Shown: positions 1 to 8,294 of the stretch, piece after piece
Numbering within the stretch: position 1 is the stretch's first letter
How the letters are laid out: the number at the start of each line of letters is the position of its first letter
Assembly: GCF_904848585.1 (NCBI RefSeq)
Contig: NZ_CAJHCR010000005.1
Span: forward strand, 469,577-533,576
DNA from: Paraburkholderia kirstenboschensis
Lineage (GTDB): Bacteria > Pseudomonadota > Gammaproteobacteria > Burkholderiales > Burkholderiaceae
Direction: 5' to 3'
Length of the DNA stretch: 64,000 bases
Made by a program: the position numbers and the translations under genes
The notes under the pieces: generated by a model
What the model was told of the DNA's origin: nothing
Seen by the model: the letters and a program-made list of their open reading frames with translations, nothing else
Databases searched by the model: none

Positions 1-1639
1 GCGCGAACGTGTTCGGCAACGCGGACACGCCGCGCAGCCACGACGCCCGCACGATTGGCGGCGTGTCGTCGCAGACCACGCGCATCGACCGGTAATCGTA
101 CGGCGGCACGGCCGTGCGGTCGCCCATTTCGAACACCTGGGGCTGGGCGGATAGCGCGCCGGTCAGCAGCAGCGCCAACGTAGGCGCGTCGTTCGACGGA
201 TAACGCGTCGCGAAGTCGTAAGCCGCCAACTCGCCTTCGGCGCTCAATGCGCCGCGCACGTCCATCAATTGCGCCGCGCCCTTCGGCTCCCACGCATGCT
301 CGTCCTCGCGCGACAGTTGCACGCGCACCGGGGCGCCGGTCGCACGCGAGAGCAGAGCGGCGTCGGCGGCGACATCGTCCGCGCAATTGCGGCCGTAGCA
401 GCCGGCCGCATCCATCCGCACGATTTCGATGTGCGCTTCGTCCATCGCCATCAGCAATGCAAGGTCGGCGCGCAGCGAATGCGGATTCTGCGTGCCCGAC
501 CATAGTTTCAACGCGCCCTCACGATAATCGGCGACCGCGCATGAAGGGCCGATTGACGCGTGCATCTGAAACGGCCATACGTACGTGCGATTCAGCGTGC
601 GGCTGGGGTCGTGCGAAAGCGCCGCGTCGACATCGCCGTCGATCACGAGGTCGCGCCGGTTCGCCGGGTTCGCACGCAATGCGGCTTCTATTTCTTCACT
701 GGTTTCGAGCGGCGGCAACGGTTGCGAGGCTTTCCATTGCACATCGAGCCGCTTCGCGGCCTGCTGCGCGACTTCCTCGCGCTCGGCCACGATGCCTACA
801 AAGTCGCGTATGACGACTACTTTGACGACGCCAGGCAAGTCGCGAATCGATTCTTCGTCGACATGCAGCAGGCTGTTGCCGACAAAATCGCCCTGCGCGA
901 TACCCGCATACGGCGGCCGCACAACGCGGCCGTGCAGCATGCCGGGCACGCGCACGTCGTGCACGAAGCTCAATTCGCCCGTTGCCTTCGCGGGAATGTC
1001 GACGCGCGGCGCGCTCTTGCCGACGATCTTGTATGCGTGCGGCGACTTCAAAGGCGCGTCGGTCGTCAGTTGCAATTCGATTCGCTGCCCCGCGATCAAT
1101 TCGCCGTAGCCGATGCGTTTTGCGTTCTCTACGGCGCCGTCGCCGTCGCGTTCGAACACCATGCCGTCTCGTACATCGAGCTTCTCCACGCCGACGCCGA
1201 AGCGCGCCGCCGCCTGCGCGAGAAGCCATTGACGCGCCTGCGCCGCTGCATGCCGCAACGGCACTGCCGTTATCTGCATCGTCGCGCTTGCGATGGTCGG
1301 CCCCTGATTGGGCGTTTCGTTCGTGTGGCCGAGCACGATCGACACGCGCGTCAAAGGTAGATCCAGTTCTTCTGCGACGATCTGCGCAAGCGCGGTGCCG
1401 ATGCCGGTGCCGAGATCGACGTGGCCGTTGAACGCGATCGCACTGCCGTCGTCGCGCACGGCGAGAAACATATCGGGCTCGCTCGGAACAAACGACGACC
1501 GCGAGCCGGGCTGGCCCACAGCCGGCTTGACCGGCGCTTGCGGCGCACGCATGACGATCAGCACGCTCTGCGCGTCATACAACTGCTTGCGCGACGGCGG
1601 CGCGGCCCGGCGATCGACGCTGAAGTCCGGTCCCGTCAT
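1..1639 (-). CDS. Molybdenum hydroxylase large (Mo-cofactor) subunit, 3' end outside window
   Basis: Large subunit of a xanthine dehydrogenase/isoquinoline 1-oxidoreductase-type hydroxylase, which inserts water-derived oxygen next to a ring nitrogen. About 546 codons are visible; the reading frame is open to the window edge, so the C-terminus lies beyond base 1. Near the N-terminus are FNGHVDLGTGIGTALAQ and the later block ASATMQITAVPLRHAA, both typical of Mo-cofactor subunits; close to the edge is SWLRGVSALPNTFA, the usual substrate/cofactor-channel block. The ATG overlaps the stop of the upstream 2Fe-2S subunit by 4 bases (ATGA), so the two are translationally coupled. The family hydroxylates N-heterocycles or aldehydes. 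Nicotinate 6-hydroxylation (NicB-like) is inferred from the neighbouring reductase and enamidase, not shown by the sequence alone. Confidence 0.9.
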   Translation of the reverse strand, partial: MTGPDFSVDRRAAPPSRKQLYDAQSVLIVMRAPQAPVKPAVGQPGSRSSFVPSEPDMFLAVRDDGSAIAFNGHVDLGTGIGTALAQIVAEELDLPLTRVSIVLGHTNETPNQGPTIASATMQITAVPLRHAAAQARQWLLAQAAARFGVGVEKLDVRDGMVFERDGDGAVENAKRIGYGELIAGQRIELQLTTDAPLKSPHAYKIVGKSAPRVDIPAKATGELSFVHDVRVPGMLHGRVVRPPYAGIAQGDFVGNSLLHVDEESIRDLPGVVKVVVIRDFVGIVAEREEVAQQAAKRLDVQWKASQPLPPLETSEEIEAALRANPANRRDLVIDGDVDAALSHDPSRTLNRTYVWPFQMHASIGPSCAVADYREGALKLWSGTQNPHSLRADLALLMAMDEAHIEIVRMDAAGCYGRNCADDVAADAALLSRATGAPVRVQLSREDEHAWEPKGAAQLMDVRGALSAEGELAAYDFATRYPSNDAPTLALLLTGALSAQPQVFEMGDRTAVPPYDYRSMRVVCDDTPPIVRASWLRGVSALPNTFA

Positions 1640-2142
1640 GCGCGCGCCCCTTCGGAAGCATTCTTCTGCGTCGCGAGTAGTTCAGCGGCGCGCTGCACAG
1701 CACGCACGATTTCCACATGCGTGCCGCAGCGGCACAGGTTGCGCGACAACTCGCGCTGGATTGTTTCCACACTGGGATGCGGATCGCGATCGAGCAACGC
1801 CTTCGCCGTCATGATCATGCCGCTCAGGCAATAGCCGCATTGCGCGGCCTGCTCTTCGATAAACGCCTGTTGCACCGGATGCAGCGCGGCACGTGTACCC
1901 AATCCTTCGAGCGTGGTGATCTCGTGGCCTGATGCCACTCTCGCGGTCGTCACGCACGCACGCGTCGGCACGCCGTCGAGCAGCACCGTGCATGCGCCGC
2001 ATTCGCCGAGTCCGCAGCCGAACTTCGGACCGTTGAGCGCGAGGTCGTTGCGCAGCAGGTAAAGCAATGGCGTGTCGGCGGCGGCGCTGACGAGATGCGT
2101 CGCGCCGTTGACTTTCAGTGCGAGCGGCGCCGGCCCGTTCAC
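1636..2142 (-). CDS. Molybdenum hydroxylase small subunit, two [2Fe-2S] clusters
   Basis: 168-residue electron-transfer subunit (NicA/IorA type) that passes electrons from the Mo site to an external acceptor. The N-terminal plant-ferredoxin-like domain has CGLGECGACTVLLDG (first cluster); the C-terminal helical domain has CGYCLSGMIMTAKALL and CRCGTH (second cluster). The length is normal for stand-alone small subunits. No FAD-binding medium subunit is present between the two genes, as in two-subunit enzymes such as NicAB and IorAB. It starts 31 bases after the enamidase-like gene ends and overlaps the large-subunit start by 4 bases. Very confident about family; substrate inferred from context. 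Confidence 0.93.
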   Translation of the reverse strand: MNGPAPLALKVNGATHLVSAAADTPLLYLLRNDLALNGPKFGCGLGECGACTVLLDGVPTRACVTTARVASGHEITTLEGLGTRAALHPVQQAFIEEQAAQCGYCLSGMIMTAKALLDRDPHPSVETIQRELSRNLCRCGTHVEIVRAVQRAAELLATQKNASEGARA

Positions 2143-2173
2143 GAGCGCACCGTGGGCGCTAAACGTTGCGTGC

Positions 2174-3373
2174 TCACAGCACGACCGGCACTTCGGTCGC
2201 GGGCGGCGTATTACGACTGCGCCTGCAACGGATCAAACCGTCGATCATTACCATGCCCACGCCCGGAATGTCGCCGAGCTGCACGCTTTCGAGCAGCGTG
2301 TCCGCGGCCGTATGTTGCGCGCGGTCCATGAAGACGAGGTCGGCGGGACGTCCCACTTCAATCAACCCCTGGCGCAAGTTGCGCTGGCGCGCGGTATTGC
2401 CGGTCGCGAAGCAGAACGCGATTTCGGCGGGCACATCCGCGAGGCTGGAAATGAGCGCGATCATCCGCAAAATGCCCAAGGGTTGGACGCCGGAGCCGGC
2501 GGGACTGTCGGTGCCGAGAATGATCCTGTGCGGGCATTTCAATTCGATTGCATGACGCGCCGTCAGCAGTGCGATGCGTTCGTTGCCGTTATGGACTATC
2601 TCGAGCGCGCGGCTCGACTGCTCGCATAAATCGCAAACATGCCGGTAAGACAGCGACGTATGCCCGCCGTTGATGTGGCCGATCACGTCCGCATCGGCCT
2701 CGAGCACCACGTCGCGATCGATCAGGCCCGAGCCGGGAATCGACGGGCCGCCCGTATGAATCGTGCTCTGAATGCCGTACTTGCGCGCCCACGCGACCAT
2801 CTGCGCGGCTTCCTCGCCGGCCTTCACGCTGCCGAGACCGACTTCGCCGAGCAGCTTCACGCCCGCTTCGGACAACTCCTTGAAATCCTCCTCGACCATG
2901 CCTTTCTCGATCACCGGCGCGCCCGCCATCACCTTGACGCCGCCGCCGACACCCGCGCCGCGCATGCCTTCGAACGAACGCTGAGCGGTGATCGCCAGCG
3001 CCTTCACGCCGAGCACATCTTTCGGACGACCAGGTAAATGTACTTCCCCAGCGGAGATCATCGTTGTCACGCCGCCGTTCAGATTCGATTCGATCCAGCC
3101 CATCTGATTCTGCCGCGGCGTCCAGTCGCCGAATACCGGATGCACATGCGAATCGATCAGGCCGGGCGCGACGGTCGTACCTTTGCAATCGACAGTGGTG
3201 CGCGCGCCTTCCAGGTCGCAGTCTTTCTCCTTGCCAACAGCAACGATCACGCCGTCGTCGATCACCAGCGTGTCGGCGTCGAGAATCGGCAGATCGATGT
3301 CGCCGGATAACAGCAGCCCGATGTTCGTTACCGCGACCTTGCCCGACAAGCCTGTCAACGTCTCTGCTGCCAT
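2174..3373 (-). CDS. ena: Enamidase-like metal-dependent amidohydrolase
   Basis: 399-residue amidohydrolase-superfamily protein resembling the enamidase of nicotinate fermentation, which hydrolyses 1,4,5,6-tetrahydro-6-oxonicotinate to 2-formylglutarate. Metal ligands visible: HxH in GLIDSHVHPVFGDW, a bridging acidic residue in LLGEVGLGSVKAG (Glu, not carboxylated Lys), His in TIHTGG, His in VIGHINGGH and the catalytic Asp in ILGTDSPAGSG. The ATG at 3373 is preceded by AAAGGAGAGGCAG, so I chose it over the in-frame TTG at 3391. It sits between the transporter and the Mo hydroxylase in one transcriptional direction. The co-occurring 6-hydroxynicotinate reductase-like gene makes the enamidase assignment stronger than the fold alone; another cyclic amidase activity remains possible. 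Confidence 0.82.
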   Translation of the reverse strand: MAAETLTGLSGKVAVTNIGLLLSGDIDLPILDADTLVIDDGVIVAVGKEKDCDLEGARTTVDCKGTTVAPGLIDSHVHPVFGDWTPRQNQMGWIESNLNGGVTTMISAGEVHLPGRPKDVLGVKALAITAQRSFEGMRGAGVGGGVKVMAGAPVIEKGMVEEDFKELSEAGVKLLGEVGLGSVKAGEEAAQMVAWARKYGIQSTIHTGGPSIPGSGLIDRDVVLEADADVIGHINGGHTSLSYRHVCDLCEQSSRALEIVHNGNERIALLTARHAIELKCPHRIILGTDSPAGSGVQPLGILRMIALISSLADVPAEIAFCFATGNTARQRNLRQGLIEVGRPADLVFMDRAQHTAADTLLESVQLGDIPGVGMVMIDGLIRCRRSRNTPPATEVPVVL

Positions 3374-3415
3374 CTGCCTCTCCTTTCGCAACGACTGTCC
3401 TAATTACACGCCGAA

Positions 3416-4129
3416 TCAAACGCTCAGATAAGCGCGCCTCACTGTTTCGTTACTTGCCAGTTCGCCAATCGTGCCGCTAAAACGGATCTGCCCTTTTTCG
3501 AGGACATACGCGCGGTCGCTGACCAGTTCCGCGAAGTGCAGGTTCTGTTCGGATAACAGAATGGATAGCCCTTCGCGCTTGAGTTCGAGAATCATATTAG
3601 CCATCTGCTCGACGATCACGGGCGCCACGCCCTCGGACGGTTCATCGAGTAACACGAGATACGGATTACCCATCAACGTGCGCGATACGGTGAGCATCTG
3701 CTGCTCGCCGCCGCTCATCTGGCCGCCGGGACGTTTCGGCATTTCGCCGAGATTGGGGAACAGGCGGAACAGCTTTTCCGGCGTCCATTGCGGCGCGCCT
3801 TCGCGTGGCGGCTGGCGGCCAGTGTCGAGGTTCTCCATCACCGTCAGATCGGCGAAAACGCGCCGGTCTTCTGGAACGAAGCCCATGCCCATGCGCGCGA
3901 TCTTGTAGGGCGCCAGCGCAGTAATGTTCTGGCCGCGAAAGGTCACTTCTCCCTGGCGGCGCGGCAGCAGACCCATTACCGCTTTCATGGTGGTCGACTT
4001 GCCCGCGCCGTTGCGGCCCATCAACGCGACAACTTCGCCGCGGCCGACTTCCAGGCCGACATCGAACAGAATGTGAGCGCGGCCATAAAACGCATTGAGG
4101 CCCGCTACTTTCAGCATCGGCTCGCTCAT
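3416..4129 (-). CDS. livF: Branched-chain-amino-acid-type ABC transporter ATPase (LivF)
   Basis: 237-residue cytoplasmic ATPase of a HAAT-family importer. Walker A GRNGAGKST, signature MSGGEQQML, Walker B LVLLDEPSEGVAP and the switch region LLSEQNL are all present; the ALAPYKIARMGMGFVPEDRRVF block is typical of LivF. Its ATG overlaps the LivG stop by 4 bases (ATGA). In this cluster it probably energises uptake of the heterocyclic acid or its breakdown product rather than leucine; LivFGHM paralogues of varied specificity are common next to catabolic genes in this family. Confidence 0.93.
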   Translation of the reverse strand: MSEPMLKVAGLNAFYGRAHILFDVGLEVGRGEVVALMGRNGAGKSTTMKAVMGLLPRRQGEVTFRGQNITALAPYKIARMGMGFVPEDRRVFADLTVMENLDTGRQPPREGAPQWTPEKLFRLFPNLGEMPKRPGGQMSGGEQQMLTVSRTLMGNPYLVLLDEPSEGVAPVIVEQMANMILELKREGLSILLSEQNLHFAELVSDRAYVLEKGQIRFSGTIGELASNETVRRAYLSV

Positions 4130-4935
4130 TGCAGCGCTCCTCCTGCTGCATGGCCACCCGCCATGTCGTGCAGCGCCGCGTGCGGCTGAAACGTCTTGCC
4201 GGTGCCGAAGTACACTTCCTGCACGCGCGGGTCGTTGCGGATCGTGTCACCGTCGCCCTCGGCGATCAGCTTGCCGCGCGCGAGCACGATCATCCGGTCC
4301 GCGTAGGCGAACACCACGTCCATGCTGTGCTCGGTGAACAGCACGCCGATTTTCTGCTCGGTGACGAGCCGCTTGGTCAGCGCCATCAGTTCGTTGCGCT
4401 CCTTCGGCGCCATGCCTGCAGTGGGCTCGTCCATCAACAGAAGCTTCGGCCGGTTCGCGAGCGCAATGGCAAGCTCGACACGCTTCACGTCGCCATATGC
4501 GAGCACGCCGCATGCGCGGTTCGCGTCGGCGGCCATGCCGACCTGTTCGAGCAGCGCGAACGCTTCATCCGCATAGCGCGAGGCCGCGGGCTTCCACACG
4601 CCGAAAGTTTTGCGTTCGCGTGAGACGAGGGCCATCTGCACGTTTTCGAGCACGGTCATTGAATTGAAGGTCGCCGCGATCTGGAATGTCCGGCCCACGC
4701 CGAGCCGCCAGATGTCGCGCGGACGCATGCCGACGAGTTCGTGTCCGTCGAAACGGATAGAGCCGGACGAAGGCGGCAGTTGTCCGTTGACCATGTTGAA
4801 GCAAGTGGATTTGCCCGCGCCGTTAGGCCCGAGCAATGCGAGAAGCTGGCCGGCTTCGAGTGTGAATGAAACGTTGTCGACTGCTTTCAGACCGCCGAAC
4901 GATTTACAGAGGCCGGATACGTGCAGCAAGCTCAT
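4126..4935 (-). CDS. livG: Branched-chain-amino-acid-type ABC transporter ATPase (LivG)
   Basis: 269-residue ATPase partner of LivF. Walker A GPNGAGKST, Walker B LLLMDEPTAGMAPKERNELM and the LivG-specific C-terminal stretch ending with VQEVYFGTG (residues about 236-244) are clear. The usual LSGGQ signature is replaced by LAYGDVKRVELA, as is common in LivG proteins (LSYGxQR). A short tail of about 25 residues follows the normal LivG end. Overlaps the permease stop and the LivF start by 4 bases each, so the three transporter genes form one translationally coupled unit. Confidence 0.93.
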   Translation of the reverse strand: MSLLHVSGLCKSFGGLKAVDNVSFTLEAGQLLALLGPNGAGKSTCFNMVNGQLPPSSGSIRFDGHELVGMRPRDIWRLGVGRTFQIAATFNSMTVLENVQMALVSRERKTFGVWKPAASRYADEAFALLEQVGMAADANRACGVLAYGDVKRVELAIALANRPKLLLMDEPTAGMAPKERNELMALTKRLVTEQKIGVLFTEHSMDVVFAYADRMIVLARGKLIAEGDGDTIRNDPRVQEVYFGTGKTFQPHAALHDMAGGHAAGGALQ

Positions 4936-6872
4936 AGCCCCTCCTTGATCGCAGTACGTTGCGACGGTTGTGGGCCGTTGTTCTCGGCGTTATCGGCAGT
5001 GTCATCGCCGAAGCGATCGCGGATAAAGCCCACGATGCCCTGCGGAAACGCGATCACCAGCAACAGAATCGTGAAGCCCAGCAGCGCTTGCCAGTAATCG
5101 GTCTGCCGCGCGACGGTGTCCTGCAGCCACGTGAAAACAGCCGCGCCGACTATCGGCCCGGTGAGCGTCTGCAAGCCGCCGAGCAACACCATAACGAGGC
5201 CGTCGACGGAACGGCTCACGCTGATCACCTCCGGCGAGATCGTGCCCTTGGAGAACGCATACAACGATCCTGCGAGACCGCAGAACAGCGACGCGATCAC
5301 GAAAGCCGCCCATTGCACGCGCTTCACGTCGATGCCGATAGCCTCCGCGCGCAGCACCGAATCGCGCGACGCCCGCATTGCATAACCGAGCGGCGAAAAC
5401 AACATACGGCGCAAGAGCCATACGCCGATCACCGCGCACGCAAGCGTCAGGTAATAAAGCGCCACCGGCGACGACAGCCAGTTAGACGGCCACAAGCCCA
5501 GAATGCCGTTGCTGCCGCCCGTCACATCGTCCCATTGGAACACGACGGACCACACGATCTGTGCGAACGCGAGTGTCAGCATCGCGAGGTAGACGCCGGA
5601 AAGGCGCACACAAAACCAGCCGAACACGAGCGCCCCGGCGACGGCCAGAAGCGGTCCGAGCAGCAATGCGGCTTCCATTGGCAGATTCAACACTTTGAGG
5701 AACAGCGCAGCGCCATATGCGCCGAGCCCGAAATAAGCAGCATGACCGAACGAATGCATGCCGCCCGGCCCCATGATGAAATGGAGACTCGTCGCGAACA
5801 GCACCGCGATCAGAATTTCCACGAGCAGCACCGGCATATACGGAAACGCATTCGCCGTGAGCGGCGCGAGCAACAGGATTAGCAGTGCAATCGCGGCGAA
5901 CCACTTGAGCCGCTTTCCCGCAGGACGCAGAGGCGCTTCGGGCGCTGCCATGCCCCGCACCGCGGCACTCGCGCGACCGAGCAAACCCCACGGCCGCACC
6001 ACCAGCACGACGGCCATCACGACGAACTCCGCGACCAGCGTAAAGCGGCTCAACGAGAGACCGACGCCGAATATCGTCACATGTCCTATGCCGATGCACA
6101 GCGCCTTGATCTCAGCAATGATCAGCGCCGCGACGAACGCGCCCGGAATAGACCCCATGCCGCCGACCACGACGACCACAAACGCATTGCCGATCGTCTC
6201 TAGATCGAGAGAGAGATTCGCCGACATACGCGGCCCTTGCAGCGCCCCGCCCAACCCTGCGAGAAATGCGCCGACGAAAAATACGCCTGTAAACAGCCAC
6301 GCCTGATTGATGCCGAGCGCGCCAAGCATCTCGCGGTCCTGCGTCGCCGCGCGCACGAGCGTGCCCCAACGCGTGCGCGTCAACGCATACCACAGCAGCA
6401 GCAAAACCACAGGGCCGATTACGATCAGCGCGATGTCATAGGTCGGCAACGGATGGCCGAGAAAATCTACCGCGCCCGCAAGATGCGGCGCGCGCGGGCC
6501 GAACAGATCTTCCGGTCCCCATAGCCACAACGCGGCGTCGCGAAAGATCAATACGAGTGCAAACGTGGCAAGAAGATGGAACAACTCCGGCGCCTGATAA
6601 ATGCGCCTCAGCACGATCATCTCGACGAGCGCGCCGAGCACCGCCACCACCAGCGCGGCGGCCAGCACGGAGAGCCAGAAGCCACCCGCCGTGTGTCCAA
6701 AGCGGCTCGCGATGCTGTAGGCAACGTAGATGCCGAACATGTAGAACGAGCCGTGCGCAAAGTTGACGATACGCGTTACGCCAAAGATCAACGACAAGCC
6801 GGCGGCGACGAGAAAAAGCGTCGATGCATCGGCGAGTCCGTTGACCAGTTGTACCAGCAAATTCGAAAGCAT
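4932..6872 (-). CDS. livHM: Fused LivH-LivM ABC transporter permease
   Basis: 646-residue inner-membrane protein joining both permease halves of a HAAT importer. Residues about 1-290 are LivH-like (VAAGLSLIFGVTRIVNFAHG, and GGMGSIPGAFVAALI near the end of that half). Residues about 325-625 are LivM-like (MGPGGMHSFGHAAYFGLGAYG, then the GLAGSLYAF and GGLQTLTGPIVGA blocks). The usual separate livH and livM genes have merged in frame with a linker of about 35 residues; such fusions occur in Burkholderiaceae. No substrate-binding protein gene is present in the visible part of the cluster. Confidence 0.93.
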   Translation of the reverse strand: MLSNLLVQLVNGLADASTLFLVAAGLSLIFGVTRIVNFAHGSFYMFGIYVAYSIASRFGHTAGGFWLSVLAAALVVAVLGALVEMIVLRRIYQAPELFHLLATFALVLIFRDAALWLWGPEDLFGPRAPHLAGAVDFLGHPLPTYDIALIVIGPVVLLLLWYALTRTRWGTLVRAATQDREMLGALGINQAWLFTGVFFVGAFLAGLGGALQGPRMSANLSLDLETIGNAFVVVVVGGMGSIPGAFVAALIIAEIKALCIGIGHVTIFGVGLSLSRFTLVAEFVVMAVVLVVRPWGLLGRASAAVRGMAAPEAPLRPAGKRLKWFAAIALLILLLAPLTANAFPYMPVLLVEILIAVLFATSLHFIMGPGGMHSFGHAAYFGLGAYGAALFLKVLNLPMEAALLLGPLLAVAGALVFGWFCVRLSGVYLAMLTLAFAQIVWSVVFQWDDVTGGSNGILGLWPSNWLSSPVALYYLTLACAVIGVWLLRRMLFSPLGYAMRASRDSVLRAEAIGIDVKRVQWAAFVIASLFCGLAGSLYAFSKGTISPEVISVSRSVDGLVMVLLGGLQTLTGPIVGAAVFTWLQDTVARQTDYWQALLGFTILLLVIAFPQGIVGFIRDRFGDDTADNAENNGPQPSQRTAIKEGL

Positions 6873-7047
6873 CGAGACCCTCGGCAGCTTGCTGACGATC
6901 CACGCGCCAACCGGGCATGAGGCTCGAACAGCAGACGTTGCGGCGCGTGCGGCACCGTGCTCGCACGCATCAACGGCAGCACACTACCTGAAAGAAAGCC
7001 CTTGTGGGGAGCCGCGAAATAATCGCATCCAATTTCCGGTGCAAGAC

Positions 7048-7632
7048 TCAGCGCAAACCATCCTCGCCCTTGATCTCGCTTGCCTGCAAACCGCCGATAC
7101 GCGGCAACGGCCGGCCCGACGCAGTCACGGCCACCGCGACCACGATCTCATTGGCGCGCGGTGCGTCCGACACGCGCGCCTCTATCGCGTCGAAATGACT
7201 GCGCACGAAAGCGGCGTCCTTATGGCCGAGAGGTACGTCGATCGCGGTGCCGAGCGTGCCCATTTTTTTCGCCGACGGCACGAGCGCCGCGCCCTTTTCG
7301 ACAGCCGCGCGCAGCGGCGCGCCGAGCTTCGGATGCAGAATCGCGGCGGCGTGTTCGAGTTCGCCCGCCTCGCCGACAATCGCGGCCTTGCCATAGCTTT
7401 GCGCGTCGCCCGGTTCAATGCCTAGCGCTTCGACGCACCTGTTGCCGAGCAGCGCGCCCAGTTCCTCGCCGGCTTCGATCAGCGCGTCGAGCTTCGCTTC
7501 GTAGCGGCCCGCATACGGATTGTCGATCACCGCGATCGCCACCGCGCGACGTGCCGGCGGATCGACGTTCTGGCCCATTTCAATGCGTGTTTCGTCCACT
7601 TGCACGATCAGCTTGCGAAGCTTGATTGCCAT
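7048..7632 (-). CDS. DUF1185 'amino acid synthesis' family protein, copy 1
   Basis: 194-residue soluble protein of the AA_synth family (Pfam DUF1185), whose biochemical role is not established. Conserved blocks: VAIAVIDNPYAGRYEAKLD, SYGKAAIVGEAGELEHAAAI, HPKLGAPLRAAVEKG, LVPSAKKMGTLGTAIDVPLG, FVRSHFDAIEARV. A second copy (7704-8294) lies directly upstream in the operon with the same block order, so this is a tandem paralogue pair. No signal peptide or membrane segment. A 175-base gap separates it from the permease. Its place between reductase and transporter suggests a role in the ring-degrading pathway; that is inference only. Confidence 0.85.
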   Translation of the reverse strand: MAIKLRKLIVQVDETRIEMGQNVDPPARRAVAIAVIDNPYAGRYEAKLDALIEAGEELGALLGNRCVEALGIEPGDAQSYGKAAIVGEAGELEHAAAILHPKLGAPLRAAVEKGAALVPSAKKMGTLGTAIDVPLGHKDAAFVRSHFDAIEARVSDAPRANEIVVAVAVTASGRPLPRIGGLQASEIKGEDGLR

Positions 7633-7703
7633 TTCGCTCTCCGTGTTTCTATGCCTGCGTTGCTCTGTCTTGTCCGTGCGCCCGTTGCCACCTTCAGCGT
7701 GGT

Positions 7704-8294
7704 TTAGCGCAGGCCGTCTTTGCCCACAATCGCTTCTTTCGCGAGCCCGCCGACGCGCGCATGCACGCGATGACCGGTGCTCATCGCGAGGATGTACACC
7801 ACCTCGTCGGCTGAGGGTGCGCCGGGCACACGTACTTCGATGGCGTCGAAATGACTGCGCACGTAGCTCGCATTCACATGCGTGAGCGGGACGTCGAGCG
7901 CGGTGGAAGGCGCGCCGACCTTTTTTGTCGACGGCACGATTGCGTTGGTGGGTACGCCGTTATTCTCCAGCAACTCGCGCATCGCATAGCCGCCGGGCAC
8001 ATGCCACAACGCGCCATGTTCGAGTTCGCCACGCGAGCCGACAATCGCGCCCTTGCCATAACTTTCTATCGACGCATGCGGGACCGCCATCGCCGCGAGC
8101 AGTCGTTGCGCCATGTCGAAGCCGATGGGCTTGAGCACTTCCATCGCGTGTTCGATGTTGGCTTCGTAGCGGCCGGCGAACGGGTTCGTCATCACAGCGG
8201 CAATCGCGCCGCGCCGCAACGGCTGTGCGGGCGCGGGGCCGAACTCGTGGAAGATGTCTTCGACGTGCGTCAGCACGCGGCGTATTTCGAACAC
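7704..8294 (-). CDS. DUF1185 'amino acid synthesis' family protein, copy 2 (GTG start)
   Basis: 196-residue paralogue of the preceding protein. Blocks AAVMTNPFAGRYEANIE, SYGKGAIVGSRGELEHGALW, HVPGGYAMRELLENNG, IVPSTKKVGAPSTALDVPLT and YVRSHFDAIEVRV align one-for-one with copy 1, but the N-terminal 30 residues differ. I place the start at the GTG at 8294 because ACGGAGGCCCC immediately precedes it and the frame upstream reads as arginine-rich shadow sequence of the neighbouring gene. It overlaps the end of the UPF0280 gene by 25 bases, implying coupling. Function unknown; family assignment is firm. Confidence 0.84.
   Translation of the reverse strand: MFEIRRVLTHVEDIFHEFGPAPAQPLRRGAIAAVMTNPFAGRYEANIEHAMEVLKPIGFDMAQRLLAAMAVPHASIESYGKGAIVGSRGELEHGALWHVPGGYAMRELLENNGVPTNAIVPSTKKVGAPSTALDVPLTHVNASYVRSHFDAIEVRVPGAPSADEVVYILAMSTGHRVHARVGGLAKEAIVGKDGLR

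Noticed and set aside
2174..8294. Pyrimidine or cyanurate ring-opening pathway (barbiturase/AtzD)
   Set aside because: DUF1185 proteins can be mistaken for ring-opening amidohydrolases, but the lengths (~195 residues) and motifs do not fit AtzD/barbiturase, and the Hnr-Ena pair points to a pyridine-type substrate.
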